The notes: generated by a model from the letters alone, not told the origin. DNA of 64,000 nt from Microbacterium sp. AB (GCF_032878875.1 NZ_CP118157.1:1426001-1490000), one strand, 5' to 3'; shown: positions 19,802-27,364, numbered from the stretch's first letter. Numbers and translations: made by a program.

Positions 19802-19804
19802 CCT
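19799..19804 (+). promoter_or_regulatory. -10 box of DUF501 gene, reusing the upstream stop codon
   Basis: TAGCCT, of which TAG is the stop codon of the DivIC-like gene, is followed by 6 bases and the GTG at 19811. This matches the leaderless pattern seen elsewhere in the window. It may give the DUF501 gene its own transcript. Confidence 0.4.
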
Positions 19805-19810
19805 GGCGGG

Positions 19811-20326
19811 GTGACGACTCCGCCCTTCGAGCCCGTGCGCCCCGCCGACCTGGACGTCGTCTCGGGTCAGCTGCAGCGTGAGGCCCGCGGCGTCGTGGGC
19901 ATCGCGGCACGCTGCGCATGCGGCAATCCGACGGTCGTCGCCACGTCGCCCCGGCTTCCGGACGGGACGCCCTTCCCGACGTTCTACTACCTGACGCATC
20001 CCGCCGCCACGGCGGAGATGTCGCGGCTCGAGGCGAACCAGCTGATGCCGGAGCTCACGGCTCTCCTCCACGACGAGGACGTCCGCGCGCGGTACGCCCG
20101 GGCGCACGAGGCGTATCTCGCCGACCGCGCGGGGTTCGGCGATGTGCCGGAGATCGCCGGCGTCTCGGCCGGCGGCATGCCGACGCGCGTGAAGTGCCTG
20201 CACGCGCTCGCGGGGCATGCGCTCGCGGCCGGTCCCGGCGTGAACCCCCTCGGGGACCTCGCGCTGGCGCGTTCGGCGTGGTCGCCCGAGCGCTGCGCCT
20301 GCGTCTCCCCCGGGGCCGCCGCGTGA
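19811..20326 (+). CDS. DUF501-family protein
   Basis: 171 residues, function unknown but widely conserved in Actinobacteria directly after eno and a DivIC-like gene. Several conserved cysteines are visible: two in RCACGNP, one in RVKCLHAL and two in ERCACVSPG. Other conserved pieces are FPTFYYLTHP, SRLEANQLM and GGMPTRVKCLHALAGHALA. The cysteine pattern suggests metal or cluster binding, but that is inference. It is cytoplasmic by composition. Its stop overlaps the protease start by 4 bases (GTGA). Confidence 0.85.
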   Translation: MTTPPFEPVRPADLDVVSGQLQREARGVVGIAARCACGNPTVVATSPRLPDGTPFPTFYYLTHPAATAEMSRLEANQLMPELTALLHDEDVRARYARAHEAYLADRAGFGDVPEIAGVSAGGMPTRVKCLHALAGHALAAGPGVNPLGDLALARSAWSPERCACVSPGAAA

Positions 20327-21705
20327 GGCGGCCGATCGCGCTGCTCCTCGTCTCGCTCGTCGCTCTCACCGGCGCGGCGGCTCCGTCGTCCGCGTTCGCG
20401 AGCGCGGACGACGAACCACTGTCGGGGAGGCCCGCGGCCGCCGGCCTCGACGCCGATGAGGTGCCGCAGGACGACCTCGAGTCGCCCACGCCCACGCCCA
20501 CGGTGACCCCGTCCGAGACCCCGGAGCCCGAGGATCCCGTCCGCACGGCCGAGTACTGGCTCGACGAGTACGGCGTCACCGACGCCTGGGAGACGACGCG
20601 CGGCGCGGGGACGACGATCGCCGTCATCGACACCGGCATCGTGAAGGGGCCGGAGGAGTTCGAGGGAGCGGTCGCGGGCGGCACTGACGTGTCGGGCGTC
20701 GGCGGCGAGGACGGCCGCACCCCCGTGGGCGTGCAGGACCAGAACCACGGGTCCTACGTGGCCTCCCTCGCGGCGGCGCGCGGGACGGGGGAGGACACCG
20801 GGATGATCGGCGTCGCGCCCGAGGCGCAGCTCCTGTCGATCTCCATCGGCTTCGGTTCCTCGGCCGCCGTGCCGTTCGACGAGCAGGTGGCCGATGCGAT
20901 GGTGTGGGCGGTCGACAACGGCGCGGACGTCATCAACCTGTCGTTCACGACGAACACGCTCGACTGGGACGAGAGCTGGGACGACGCCTTCCTGTACGCC
21001 TTCGAGCACGAGGTCGTCGTGGTGGTCGCGGCCGGCAACCGGGCCAGCGGCACGACGGTCGTCGGCGCGCCGGCGACGATCCCCGGCGTGCTCGCCGTGG
21101 CGGGCGTCGACACGAACGGCGTCGCGAGCGTCGGCGCGTCGACGCAGGGCATCACGATCGGCGTGTCCGCCCCCAGCGAGCAGCTCCTGGGGATCTCGGC
21201 GAGCGGCGATGTCGTCGAGTGGAACGGGACGAGCGGGGCGGCGCCCATCGTCGCGGGCATCGCGGCGCTCGTCCGGTCCGCCCACCCCGAGCTCGACGCG
21301 GCGAACGTCATCAACCGGATCATCCGGAGCGCGCACCGGCCGGCCGGCGTCGACGACGTCCCCGACGCGCTGTACGGCTACGGCCTCGTCGACGCCGCCG
21401 GCGCGGTCGAGGACGACGCGCCGTCCGTCACCTCGAACCCCCTGGGGAGCCTGGAGGACTGGATCGCGCTGCATCGGCGCGCGGCGGCCGGCCCGGAGCC
21501 CACGCCCACGGCGGGAGCCGTCGAGATCCCGGCCATCCCGCCCGCCGATGCGCCCGGCGAGGCGAGCTCTCCCTATCTTCCGTCGGCCGATAGCATGCGA
21601 GAGGTGACGCTGCCGCTCTTCGCGCTGTCCGCCGCTGGTATCCTGGTGGTGCTCGGCGTCGTTTCTGCGGTCAGGCGCGTTCGTTCGACGCGCGCGCAGC
21701 GATAG
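20323..21705 (+). CDS. Mycosin-like membrane-anchored S8 (subtilisin) serine protease
   Basis: A 460-residue extracytoplasmic protease. A signal peptide covers residues 1-29 (cleavage near FAS-AD). A Thr/Pro-rich linker (about 52-70) precedes the S8 domain. The catalytic triad is D103 in VIDTG, H142 in NHGSYVAS and S304 in NGTSGAAPI, with N239 (AAGNR) at the oxyanion hole. A second Pro-rich stretch leads to one C-terminal membrane helix (about 430-450) and a basic tail. This is the architecture of type VII secretion mycosins (MycP). No ESX component lies nearby. It is coupled to the DUF501 gene, with ndh 31 bases downstream. Confidence 0.93.
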   Translation: MRRPIALLLVSLVALTGAAAPSSAFASADDEPLSGRPAAAGLDADEVPQDDLESPTPTPTVTPSETPEPEDPVRTAEYWLDEYGVTDAWETTRGAGTTIAVIDTGIVKGPEEFEGAVAGGTDVSGVGGEDGRTPVGVQDQNHGSYVASLAAARGTGEDTGMIGVAPEAQLLSISIGFGSSAAVPFDEQVADAMVWAVDNGADVINLSFTTNTLDWDESWDDAFLYAFEHEVVVVVAAGNRASGTTVVGAPATIPGVLAVAGVDTNGVASVGASTQGITIGVSAPSEQLLGISASGDVVEWNGTSGAAPIVAGIAALVRSAHPELDAANVINRIIRSAHRPAGVDDVPDALYGYGLVDAAGAVEDDAPSVTSNPLGSLEDWIALHRRAAAGPEPTPTAGAVEIPAIPPADAPGEASSPYLPSADSMREVTLPLFALSAAGILVVLGVVSAVRRVRSTRAQR

Positions 21706-21736
21706 CCAGCAAACCAACTCAAGGAGTCTGTTTCAC

Positions 21737-23128
21737 GTGCCCAAGATTCTCATCGTCGGTGGTGGATACGCGGGGTTCTACACCGCATGGAAGCTGGAGA
21801 AGCACCTTCGTCAGGGTGAGGCCGAGGTCGTCGTCGTCGACCCGCTTCCCTACATGACGTATCTGCCGTTCCTCCCCGAGGTCGCAGCCGGCTCGATCGA
21901 GCCGCGTCACGCCGTCGTCTCGCACCGGCGCCACCTCAAGCGCACCAAGCTCATCACCGCGAAGGTCACGAAGATCGACCACGCGAACAAGACGGCGACG
22001 ATCTCGCCCGAGGGCGGGGACGCGTGGGAGCTCGCGTACGACCACATCGTCGTCACCGCCGGCTCCGTGTCGCGCACGTTCCCCATCCCGGGCATCGCCG
22101 ACAACGCCATCGGCCTCAAGTCGATCGAGGAGGCCGTCGCGGTCCGCGACACGCTGATCGGCAACTTCGAGAAGGCCGCGGCCCTCCCCAAAGACCACCC
22201 GCTGCGCGCCCGTCTGCTGACGACGGTCGTCGTCGGCGGCGGATTCGCGGGCATCGAGACGTTCGCCGAGCTGCGCTCGCTCGCGAACGCCCTCCTGGAG
22301 AAGTTCCCCGAGATCTCGTTCGACGAGACCCGGTTCCACCTCATCGAGGCGATGGGCCGCATCATGCCCGAGGTCTCGCTCGAGACCTCGGAATGGGTGC
22401 TCAAGGACCTCGCCAAGCGCGGCGCGCATGTGCACCTCGAGTCGCAGGTCACGTCGGCGGTCGGCGGCGACGTCGAGGTGTCCACGGGCGAGACCTACTC
22501 GTCCGACCTCATCATCTGGACCGCGGGCGTCATGGCCAACCCCGTCGTCGTGAACGGCGGGGATCTGCCGAAGGAGGGTCGCGGCCGCATCAGCACGCAG
22601 GCCGACCTGCGCGTCGTCGACGCCGAGGGCAACGTTGTGGAGGGCGCCTGGGCGGCCGGCGACGTGGCTGCGGTTCCCGACCTCACGGGCGGCGGCGTGG
22701 GCGGCATGTGCGTCCCGAACGCACAGCACGCCGTGCGTCAGGCCAAGCGCCTCGCGAAGAACCTCGTCGCCGTCCTCCGCGGCGAGCAGCCCGTCGACTA
22801 CGTCCACAAGAACCTGGGCGCCGTCGCCGGTCTCGGCCTGTACAACGGCGCCTTCCAGTCGGGCAGGATCGCGCTCAAGGGCTTCGTCGCCTGGGTCGCG
22901 CACCGCGGCTACCACGGTCTCGCGATGCCCTCGTGGGAGCGCAAGTGGCGCGTCGTGTGGGGCTGGGTCCACAACTTCTTCCTGGGCCGCGACACCGTGC
23001 AGCTCGCCACGACCCAGGCGCCGCGCGTGTTCTTCGAGACCTACGCCTCGCGCCCGAAGCCGAAGGCCGAGGAGCCCGCTCCCGAGGCCGCCGCACCGGT
23101 GATCGAGAAGGACGCGGCGGTCAAGTAG
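21737..23128 (+). CDS. ndh: Type II NADH:quinone dehydrogenase
   Basis: A single-subunit, non-proton-pumping respiratory enzyme that passes electrons from NADH to menaquinone at the inner face of the membrane. The 463-residue product has the FAD-binding GGGYAGFYTAWKLE (about 7-20) and the NADH-binding GGGFAGIETFAEL (about 162-174). The FAD-contacting block GAWAAGDVAAVPD and the membrane-associating C-terminal amphipathic region are present. The GTG start has AAGGAG 10 bases upstream. A perfect hairpin terminator follows at 23142. Confidence 0.96.
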   Translation: MPKILIVGGGYAGFYTAWKLEKHLRQGEAEVVVVDPLPYMTYLPFLPEVAAGSIEPRHAVVSHRRHLKRTKLITAKVTKIDHANKTATISPEGGDAWELAYDHIVVTAGSVSRTFPIPGIADNAIGLKSIEEAVAVRDTLIGNFEKAAALPKDHPLRARLLTTVVVGGGFAGIETFAELRSLANALLEKFPEISFDETRFHLIEAMGRIMPEVSLETSEWVLKDLAKRGAHVHLESQVTSAVGGDVEVSTGETYSSDLIIWTAGVMANPVVVNGGDLPKEGRGRISTQADLRVVDAEGNVVEGAWAAGDVAAVPDLTGGGVGGMCVPNAQHAVRQAKRLAKNLVAVLRGEQPVDYVHKNLGAVAGLGLYNGAFQSGRIALKGFVAWVAHRGYHGLAMPSWERKWRVVWGWVHNFFLGRDTVQLATTQAPRVFFETYASRPKPKAEEPAPEAAAPVIEKDAAVK

Positions 23129-23141
23129 CCGGTCGTCGTGA

Positions 23142-23179
23142 GAGAGGGGCCGTCACCGTGATCGGTGACGGCCCCTCTC
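23142..23179 (+). terminator. Hairpin terminator after ndh
   Basis: Perfect 16-bp stem (23142-23157 with 23164-23179) and a 6-base loop, 13 bases after the ndh stop and just before the tRNA gene. Confidence 0.85.
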
Positions 23180-23202
23180 ATGCCGTAGCGTCGTTCTCGC
23201 AC

Positions 23203-23275
23203 GCCCCCATAGCCCAACGGCAGAGGCAGGCGACTTAAAATCGCTTCAGTCTGGGTTCGAGTCCCAGTGGGGGCA
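23203..23275 (+). tRNA. tRNA with UAA anticodon (nominal tRNA-Leu), short variable arm
   Basis: All four arms fold: a perfect 7-bp acceptor stem (23203-23209 with 23268-23274); a D arm at 23212-23227; an anticodon stem at 23229-23233 with 23241-23245; and a T arm at 23251-23267 with loop TTCGAGT. The 7-base anticodon loop CTTAAAA places TAA at 23236-23238, which reads the leucine codon UUA. The discriminator base is A. The 3' end is not fully encoded (ACCC). The variable region is only 5 bases (23246-23250), whereas bacterial leucine tRNAs normally have a long variable arm. The amino acid is assigned by anticodon only. Confidence 0.9.
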
Positions 23276-23477
23276 CCCGAACGTCGTTGCTCAAACCAGC
23301 GACATTCCCGGTTCGATCCGGCGCAGCAATCCCCGATGTGCCGAGCCATCGACGCACGTGCGGGCCGGCCCCCGACCGCGTCGCGGGCCAGCTCACGCAA
23401 CTCCCGTCGTGAGAACCGCAGAACCGTCCCTGATGACCTCGACTTTCACACAGTCGTGCGCCACCGCGTAGGGCTCC
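23276..23477. other. Gene-poor stretch between the tRNA and gap, with a 23-codon frame
   Basis: The plus strand shows no gene. On the minus strand a GTG at 23464 lies 9 bases behind GAGGAG, which follows the gap stop directly. It opens a 23-codon frame ending at 23393 (VAHDCVKVEVIRDGS and onward). A second frame, shifted by one base, continues with coding-like composition (FSRRELRELARDAVGG). This suggests either a tiny coupled gene or a frameshifted remnant. A T-arm-like GGTTCGATCC lies at 23310-23319, but no other tRNA parts surround it. Confidence 0.3.
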
Positions 23478-24473
23478 TCAGCCGGCGATGCGCTGGGACA
23501 GTTCCACGAGCCGGTTGGAGAATCCCCACTCGTTGTCGTACCAGGCGAAGACCTTGACCTGATCGCCGACGACCTGTGTGAGGGGCGCATCGAAGATCGC
23601 CGAATGCGGGTTGCCAACGATGTCGGCGGAAACGAGCGGCGCTTCCGAGTAGGCGAGATAGGGCGACAGCTCAGGGGTAGCGGCCGCGGTGCGGAAGGCG
23701 GCGTTGACCTCTTCGACGCTGGCCGGTCGGGAAAGCCTCGCGGTGAGGTCGGTGATCGACCCGACCGGAACGGGCACGCGCAAAGAGACGGCATCGAGCC
23801 TGCCGTCGAGCTCGGGGATGATCCGCCCGATGGTGCGGGCCGCGCCCGAGGACGTCGGAATCGTGGACAGCGCGGCCGCGCGTGCGCGGCGCAAGTCGCT
23901 GTGCGGGGCGTCGTGAAGTCGCTGGTCGCTGGTGTAAGCGTGGATCGTCGTCATGAGCCCGGACTCGATACCGAACGCGTCGTGCAGCACCTTGACCATC
24001 GGGGCGAGGCAGTTGGTGGTGCACGACCCGTTCGAGAACACCTCGCCCGACAGGTCGATCGCATCGTCGTTGACCCCGAGGACCAGCGCGGGCACGTCGC
24101 GGTCGGCGGGGGCAGAGATGATGACCTTCCGTGCTCCCGCGGTCAAGTGCTGGCGGGCGCTGGCGGTGCCGGTGAATCGGCCGGTGGACTCGATCACGAC
24201 ATCCACCCGCTCTTCGCCCCACGGGATGTGGGCCGGCTCGCGTTCCGCGGTGACGCGGATACGCGCCTCGCCGACGAGGATGGCGTCGTCGTCGACCTGT
24301 ATCCCGTCCAGGTGCCCGGCGATCGAGTCCCATTCCAGGAGCGCGGCGAGGGTCGCGGCATCGGCGATGTCGTTGACCGCGACGACCTCGACATCCGCAT
24401 CGCTGCGCAGGGCGGCGCGGAGGTAGCTGCGGCCGATGCGGCCGAAGCCGTTGATTCCGATCCGAACGGTCAT
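23478..24473 (-). CDS. gap: Type I glyceraldehyde-3-phosphate dehydrogenase, divergent copy
   Basis: A 331-residue NAD(P)-dependent dehydrogenase that oxidises glyceraldehyde 3-phosphate with phosphate. The Rossmann start MTVRIGINGFGRIGRS is intact. The catalytic cysteine is C151 in SNGSCTTNC, and HAYTSDQ carries the catalytic histidine. Several usually fixed positions differ: SNGS for SNAS, HSDLRRAR for HKDLRRAR, GAARTIG for GAAKAIG. It stands without pgk or tpi and lies 24 bases downstream of a TetR gene, not in a glycolytic operon. It is therefore probably an accessory copy with a special role or a transferred gene. The N-terminus and length are otherwise normal. Confidence 0.93.
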   Translation of the reverse strand: MTVRIGINGFGRIGRSYLRAALRSDADVEVVAVNDIADAATLAALLEWDSIAGHLDGIQVDDDAILVGEARIRVTAEREPAHIPWGEERVDVVIESTGRFTGTASARQHLTAGARKVIISAPADRDVPALVLGVNDDAIDLSGEVFSNGSCTTNCLAPMVKVLHDAFGIESGLMTTIHAYTSDQRLHDAPHSDLRRARAAALSTIPTSSGAARTIGRIIPELDGRLDAVSLRVPVPVGSITDLTARLSRPASVEEVNAAFRTAAATPELSPYLAYSEAPLVSADIVGNPHSAIFDAPLTQVVGDQVKVFAWYDNEWGFSNRLVELSQRIAG

Positions 24474-24497
24474 GAGGGCGTCTCCTTCTGGGGTTGG

Positions 24498-25076
24498 TCA
24501 GCAGTCGGTGTCGACGGTGGTGTGAGCGGCGTCGAGCAGACTGACGGCTCCGCGGATCGCGGCGTCCATCGGGCTCTGCTCGCCCTTCGCGCGGGCGAGC
24601 ACGTAGCCGCCCTGGATGATCGCGGCCAGTGTCCGGGCGAGGTCGGCCGGGACGATGCTCGCCGGCAGCTCCCCGCACGCGATCGCCTCGGCAATCGCCC
24701 GCTCCCAACGGCCCAGCATCGTCTCGAAGGCCCCCGCGACGATCGTGATGAGCTCGGCGTCCGCGACGACCTGCGGGTCCTGGGTCATCCGGCCCACCCG
24801 GCATCCCCGCGTCCCCGGTCGCGGCAATGTGAGGTAGCGCTTCATCCGCTCCAGCGGCGAGCCATCTCCGTCGAGCAGCGAGGACTCGTCCGTCAGGTCC
24901 CCGGTGACCGCCGACAGCGCCTCGACCGCGAGCTCGTGCTTGCCACTGAAGTGGTGGTACATGCTGCCCTGGCCGACCCCGGCGCGCGCCATCACGTCGC
25001 GTGGGCTCGTCGCGGCATAGCCGCGCTCCCACAGCAGCTCCGCCATCGCCCCTGTCAACTGATCCCGCGAGCTCAT
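24498..25076 (-). CDS. TetR-family repressor controlling gap
   Basis: 192 residues. The N-terminal helix-turn-helix (about 10-50) is typical: LLWERGYAATSPRDVMARAGVGQGSMYHHFSGKHELA. The all-helical C-terminal ligand domain has a TetR_C-type LIxxxVxGAFE pattern. It is transcribed with gap (24-base gap). A TACACT -10 box (25083-25088, minus strand) lies exactly 6 bases before the ATG, so the message looks leaderless. The dyad GTA-n3-ACTAGT-n3-TAC at 25086-25103 overlaps that promoter and is a good autoregulatory operator candidate. The ligand is unknown. Confidence 0.92.
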   Translation of the reverse strand: MSSRDQLTGAMAELLWERGYAATSPRDVMARAGVGQGSMYHHFSGKHELAVEALSAVTGDLTDESSLLDGDGSPLERMKRYLTLPRPGTRGCRVGRMTQDPQVVADAELITIVAGAFETMLGRWERAIAEAIACGELPASIVPADLARTLAAIIQGGYVLARAKGEQSPMDAAIRGAVSLLDAAHTTVDTDC

Positions 25077-25082
25077 GCCACC

Positions 25083-25103
25083 AGTGTAACAACTAGTATG
25101 TAC
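25083..25103. promoter_or_regulatory. TetR promoter and dyad operator
   Basis: TACACT (minus strand, 25088 to 25083) is the -10 box. An 18-base dyad, GTA-n3-ACTAGT-n3-TAC, occupies 25086-25103 with 12 of 18 symmetric positions. On the plus side an AAGGAG site (25111-25116) and an ATG at 25122 look like the start of a divergent gene that the same operator would have controlled. Confidence 0.5.
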
Positions 25104-25121
25104 GAGAGGGAAGGAGCAAAC

Positions 25122-25196
25122 ATGCCGAGTCGACCGATACGTCGGCCCTCATGCGCTCGAGGACGAGGAGCAGTCCCCGTCGACCGCTCTCCTTGA
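25122..25196 (+). pseudogene. Truncated divergent gene next to TetR
   Basis: An ATG 5 bases behind a perfect AAGGAG opens a 24-codon frame (MPSRPIRRPSCARGRG and onward) that soon runs antisense into a LacI-like fragment and stops. A good start followed by foreign sequence suggests that the original TetR target gene was cut off here by a rearrangement near 25135. Only the first few codons would be original. Confidence 0.3.
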
Positions 25197-25281
25197 GGGG
25201 CTGCGCGATGGAGACGAGCCCTGCCAGTTGAGCGATCTCGGTGTCGTCGGAGCCGATGACGGCGACGTCGTCGGGACGCGG
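25138..25281 (-). pseudogene. Fragment of a LacI-family regulator
   Basis: The minus strand encodes PRPDDVAVIGSDDTEIAQL and then QPLKESGRRGLLLVLERM, the recognisable C-terminal part of a LacI/GalR sugar-binding domain (usual form P.DvaViGfDd...qPl...grrA..lLl). The DNA-binding half and most of the effector domain are missing. The frame continues into non-LacI sequence at both ends. It is read as a remnant left at the edge of the inserted TetR-gap segment. The rest of the gene-free stretch 25077-25423 holds the TetR promoter, the truncated divergent start and a terminator. Confidence 0.6.
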
Positions 25282-25373
25282 AGCGGGTTCGGTCTCCCCG
25301 ACGCTCTTCGGCACCTCGGGAGCTCTCGGCTCAGGGCACGGCCTCGGCGTGGCCACGACCGCCGGCATCACGA

Positions 25374-25413
25374 GGCGCCGGGCAGGAGGGTCGTGACCCT
25401 CCTGCCCGGCGCC
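25374..25413 (-). terminator. Hairpin terminator after the small membrane protein gene
   Basis: Perfect 19-bp stem (25374-25392 with 25395-25413) with two central unpaired bases, 10 bases beyond the stop of the minus-strand gene at 25424-25675. Confidence 0.9.
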
Positions 25414-25423
25414 CTCCGCGCGA

Positions 25424-25675
25424 TCAGTCCTCTTCGAGCTTCAGCCCGACTCCGAGGGCGAAGAAGGTCGGCGCCCACTCGCCGACGAACAGGCCCCAGC
25501 GATCCGACTGCGGCTTCGAGTCGTTCTTCCCGCGAGACAGCAGCCAGGACAGGAGCGACAGGCCGACGGCGGCGAAGCCCGCGGCATAGGCGTGATTGCT
25601 CCGGACACCCCACTTGCTGAGAACGCTCAGCGGGTTCCATCCCGCTGCCTTCTCCAGGTCGCGCTTCGTGCTCAT
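25424..25675 (-). CDS. Small membrane protein of unknown function
   Basis: 83 residues with two weakly hydrophobic segments (about 29-47, AYAAGFAAVGLSLLSWLLS, and 62-78). A basic N-terminus begins MSTKRDLEKAAGWNPLSVL. No known domain is recognised. A GGGGAG ribosome site sits a few bases before the ATG, and a strong terminator follows, so expression is plausible. It stands alone between the LacI remnant and the PEP-mutase-like gene. Confidence 0.7.
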   Translation of the reverse strand: MSTKRDLEKAAGWNPLSVLSKWGVRSNHAYAAGFAAVGLSLLSWLLSRGKNDSKPQSDRWGLFVGEWAPTFFALGVGLKLEED

Positions 25676-25786
25676 CGCATCTCCCCTTTCACCTCATGTG
25701 CGTCGAGTGGCTCTCAGCCTCGGGGAGGCGCGACGGGCGGGCAAGGGGTTGACTAACCGCGGCGACGCTGTCAGCTGAGCTCGGGG

Positions 25787-26557
25787 TCAGTTGAGCTCGG
25801 GCGTGTCCTGCGGGATCACGCCGCTGCCGTAGAGGTCGGTCGCGAGGTCGCGCAGCGCGCGGAGGGCGACGCGCTGGGTGAGCGGACCGTACGAGATCCG
25901 CGCGACGCCGAGCGCCTCGTACTCGGCCGCCGTGAGCGCGCCGGGGAGTCCGATGACGCTCACCTTGCGCTCGCCGATGCCGGCGACGAGCTTGGACACC
26001 GTGTCCCGATCGACGGCTCCGGGCACGAAGACGAGGCTCGCGCCCGCGTCGAGGAAGGCGCGGCCGCGAGCGATCGCATCGTCGATGCTCTCCGACAGCG
26101 CGCGGTCTCCGCCCCGGACGATCGCATCGGTGCGCGCGTTGAGCTGGAAGGCGACGCCCTCGGCCTCGGCGGCCCGGACGATCGACTCGACGGCGGCCAC
26201 CGAATCGGAGAAGGGCGCGAGGCGGTCCTCGACGTTCGCGCCGACGACGCCGACGCCGATCGCACGGCGCACGGCGTCGCCGGGATCGCCGTATCCGGCG
26301 TCGAGGTCGGCCGTCACGGGCAGGTCGACGGCGTCCACGATGCGCGCGACCGCGTCGAGGTTGACCTCGAGGGGCAGCTCGCCGTCGGCGTATCCGTGGC
26401 TCGCGGCGATGGAGTGCCCGGCCGTCGCGATCGCCCGGGTTCCCGGCAGATCGGCCACCGTGCGGGCGCTGACGGCGTCCCACACGTTGACGACGCGGAG
26501 GATCTCGGGGGCTTCGTGGAGGGACTTGAGTCGTGCGGCCTTGTCCTGGATGCTCAT
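25787..26557 (-). CDS. Isocitrate lyase/PEP mutase superfamily enzyme
   Basis: A 256-residue cytoplasmic TIM-barrel enzyme. The Mg-binding loop is ADLDAGYGD (D84, D86). The substrate-side AGHSIAASHGYADGE and NVEDRLAP blocks (E and D for the metal) and FQLNARTDA match the family. The KKCGH motif of true isocitrate lyase is absent and the protein is half that length. It is closer to the carboxyphosphonoenolpyruvate or oxaloacetate-hydrolase-like group; the exact substrate is unknown. A TAACGT box 6 bases before the ATG (26564-26569, minus strand) suggests a leaderless message. Confidence 0.92.
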   Translation of the reverse strand: MSIQDKAARLKSLHEAPEILRVVNVWDAVSARTVADLPGTRAIATAGHSIAASHGYADGELPLEVNLDAVARIVDAVDLPVTADLDAGYGDPGDAVRRAIGVGVVGANVEDRLAPFSDSVAAVESIVRAAEAEGVAFQLNARTDAIVRGGDRALSESIDDAIARGRAFLDAGASLVFVPGAVDRDTVSKLVAGIGERKVSVIGLPGALTAAEYEALGVARISYGPLTQRVALRALRDLATDLYGSGVIPQDTPELN

Positions 26558-26772
26558 GCCTCGACGTTACCGGCGCGCGGATCCGGACGTGCCGGATGCT
26601 CCGGAGTGTTTCCCGAGATGTCGAGGTGCGATCACCCGCGCCCGTCGCCCCGGCATCCATGCGCCGATCGGCGATCGGATGAGACGCCGTCGTCCAGCGG
26701 CGTGCGGCGGTCTCCGGCCGGCGCACATCGACGGCTGTCTAGGATGGTCCCAGACACCGAGGGGGTTCCGTT

Positions 26773-27339
26773 GTGGAATGGTTGATTCCCGTTCTCGTGG
26801 TGGTGGCGATCGCCGTCATCGCGGCCATCTATCTCTGGGCGACGTACAACTCGCTCGTCCAGCTCAATGTGCGCGTCGACGAGGCCTGGAGCGGCATCAC
26901 CGTGCAGCTCAAGCGGAGAGCCGATCTCGTGCCGAACCTCATCGAGGCGGTGAAGGGATACGCCGCGCACGAGCGCGCCGTCTTCGAGAACGTCACCCGG
27001 GCGCGCGCCGAGACGCTCGGCGCCGCCGGACCGGTCGAGGCCGGCGTCGCGGAGAGGCACATCCAGCAGGCCCTGAAGAGTCTGTTCGCGGTCGCGGAGT
27101 CGTACCCTCAGCTCCAGGCGACCCAGAACTACCTGCAGCTGCAGCAGGATCTCGTCGACACGGAGGACAAGATCCAGGCGTCGCGCCGGTTCTACAACGG
27201 CGGCGTGCGCGAGCTGAACACGAAGATCAAGGTGTTCCCGAACAACCTGTTCGCGCGCAATCTCGGCTTCGCGGAGCGCGATTTCTTCGAGATCGACGGC
27301 GGTGCGGCGATCTCGGAGCCGCCGCGCGTGCAGTTCTGA
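26773..27339 (+). CDS. LemA family protein
   Basis: A 188-residue protein with one N-terminal membrane helix (residues 2-24) and a mainly helical outer domain. Family motifs are clear: YNSLVQLNVRVDEAWSGI, KRRADLVPNLIEAVKGYAAHE, VAESYPQLQATQNYLQLQQDL and KIQASRRFYNGGVRELNTKI. LemA proteins are often paired with a TPM-domain protein; none is present here, so the gene is solitary. The GTG start is behind GAGGGGG, with a TAGGAT -10 box near 26739. Its function in bacteria is poorly defined. Confidence 0.93.
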   Translation: MEWLIPVLVVVAIAVIAAIYLWATYNSLVQLNVRVDEAWSGITVQLKRRADLVPNLIEAVKGYAAHERAVFENVTRARAETLGAAGPVEAGVAERHIQQALKSLFAVAESYPQLQATQNYLQLQQDLVDTEDKIQASRRFYNGGVRELNTKIKVFPNNLFARNLGFAERDFFEIDGGAAISEPPRVQF

Positions 27340-27364
27340 GCACGACACGCGGCGGGCGTGCCCG

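Noticed and set aside
23307..23321. T-arm-like sequence (GGTTCGATCC) just downstream of the tRNA, as a second tRNA or attachment-site duplicate
   Set aside because: No acceptor, D or anticodon arm surrounds it, and it does not repeat the 3' end of the neighbouring tRNA.
25093..25371. A 92-residue minus-strand gene as an intact protein
   Set aside because: Only its middle resembles LacI regulators, both ends run into unrelated sequence and no ribosome site or promoter is present, so it is listed as a remnant.
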